NCBI GenBank assembly: GCA_964503085.1 | Contig: CAZCYQ010000079.1 | Location: forward strand, 1-12,713 | Length of the DNA stretch: 12,713 bases | Direction: 5' to 3' | Origin: Bin80 sp964503085 | GTDB lineage: Bacteria > Bacteroidota > Rhodothermia > Rhodothermales > Bin80 | In this document: positions 12,698 to 12,713 of the stretch, piece by piece | Layout of the letters: each line of letters begins with the position of its first letter | How positions within the stretch are numbered: the first letter of the stretch is position 1 | The notes under the pieces: model-generated | Seen by the model: the letters and a program-made list of their open reading frames with translations, nothing else | What the model was told of the DNA's origin: nothing | Databases searched by the model: none | Program-made: the position numbers and the translations under genes

Positions 12698-12713
12698 TTC
12701 ACGCTAAGGATCA

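Overview
The window looks like a bacterial chromosome fragment of roughly 50% GC from a diderm. Evidence for a diderm is a lipoprotein with a lipobox and a Sec-exported propeller protein with a FlgD-like/T9SS-type C-terminal tail. The mix of PKD plus SUMF1/FGE lipoprotein, Reg_prop/Y_Y_Y sensor and 'PNPFN' sorting-type tail resembles what is known from Candidatus Poribacteria, Latescibacterota and related FCB-like lineages. That placement is inference from protein style only.

Layout. Positions 1-167 hold the 3' end of an unrecognised rightward gene. A leftward block follows: an exported beta-propeller protein (210-2501), and an apparent operon read from right to left that encodes a HAD phosphatase (start 4435), a CysO/MoaD-type ubiquitin-like protein (3410-3688), an unlisted 38-residue protein (3294-3410) and a phosphoribosyltransferase-like protein (2620-3294). 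The last three genes overlap stop-to-start as TAGTG. The centre (4761-7949, leftward) is one very large regulator: 14 propeller blades, a Y_Y_Y domain, a sigma54-activator AAA+ domain and a Fis-type HTH, with no membrane segment or receiver domain. The right arm, read rightward, holds a structured leader with small reading frames, an FRG-domain protein (8640-9386), a PKD/carboxypeptidase-regulatory/FGE lipoprotein (9400-12129), a 33-residue small ORF and a small membrane protein (12368-12697).

The main discovery is the control architecture. The regulator gene is flanked by two copies of a control cassette of about 190-200 bp in inverted orientation. Each cassette contains, from inside to outside, two identical 18-bp dyad sites on a 20-bp period, a pair of 18-bp inverted arms, and a near-perfect sigma54 (-24/-12) promoter pointing away from the regulator. 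The left promoter (TTGGCATACTTTTTGC, minus strand) faces the HAD/ubiquitin-like/PRTase operon. The right promoter (TTGGCACACTTTTTGC, plus strand) faces the FRG/lipoprotein operon. The central protein carries exactly the domains needed to activate sigma54 promoters. The simplest reading is a self-contained, mirror-symmetric regulon in which a soluble propeller sensor switches on two outward operons together. The signal and the operons' joint function are unknown.

Other oddities are two small ORFs 3.7 kb apart that share a 33-bp start region (32/33 identical), a hairpin-rich leader before the FRG gene, and a ubiquitin-like protein whose tail is AGGI instead of a bare GG.
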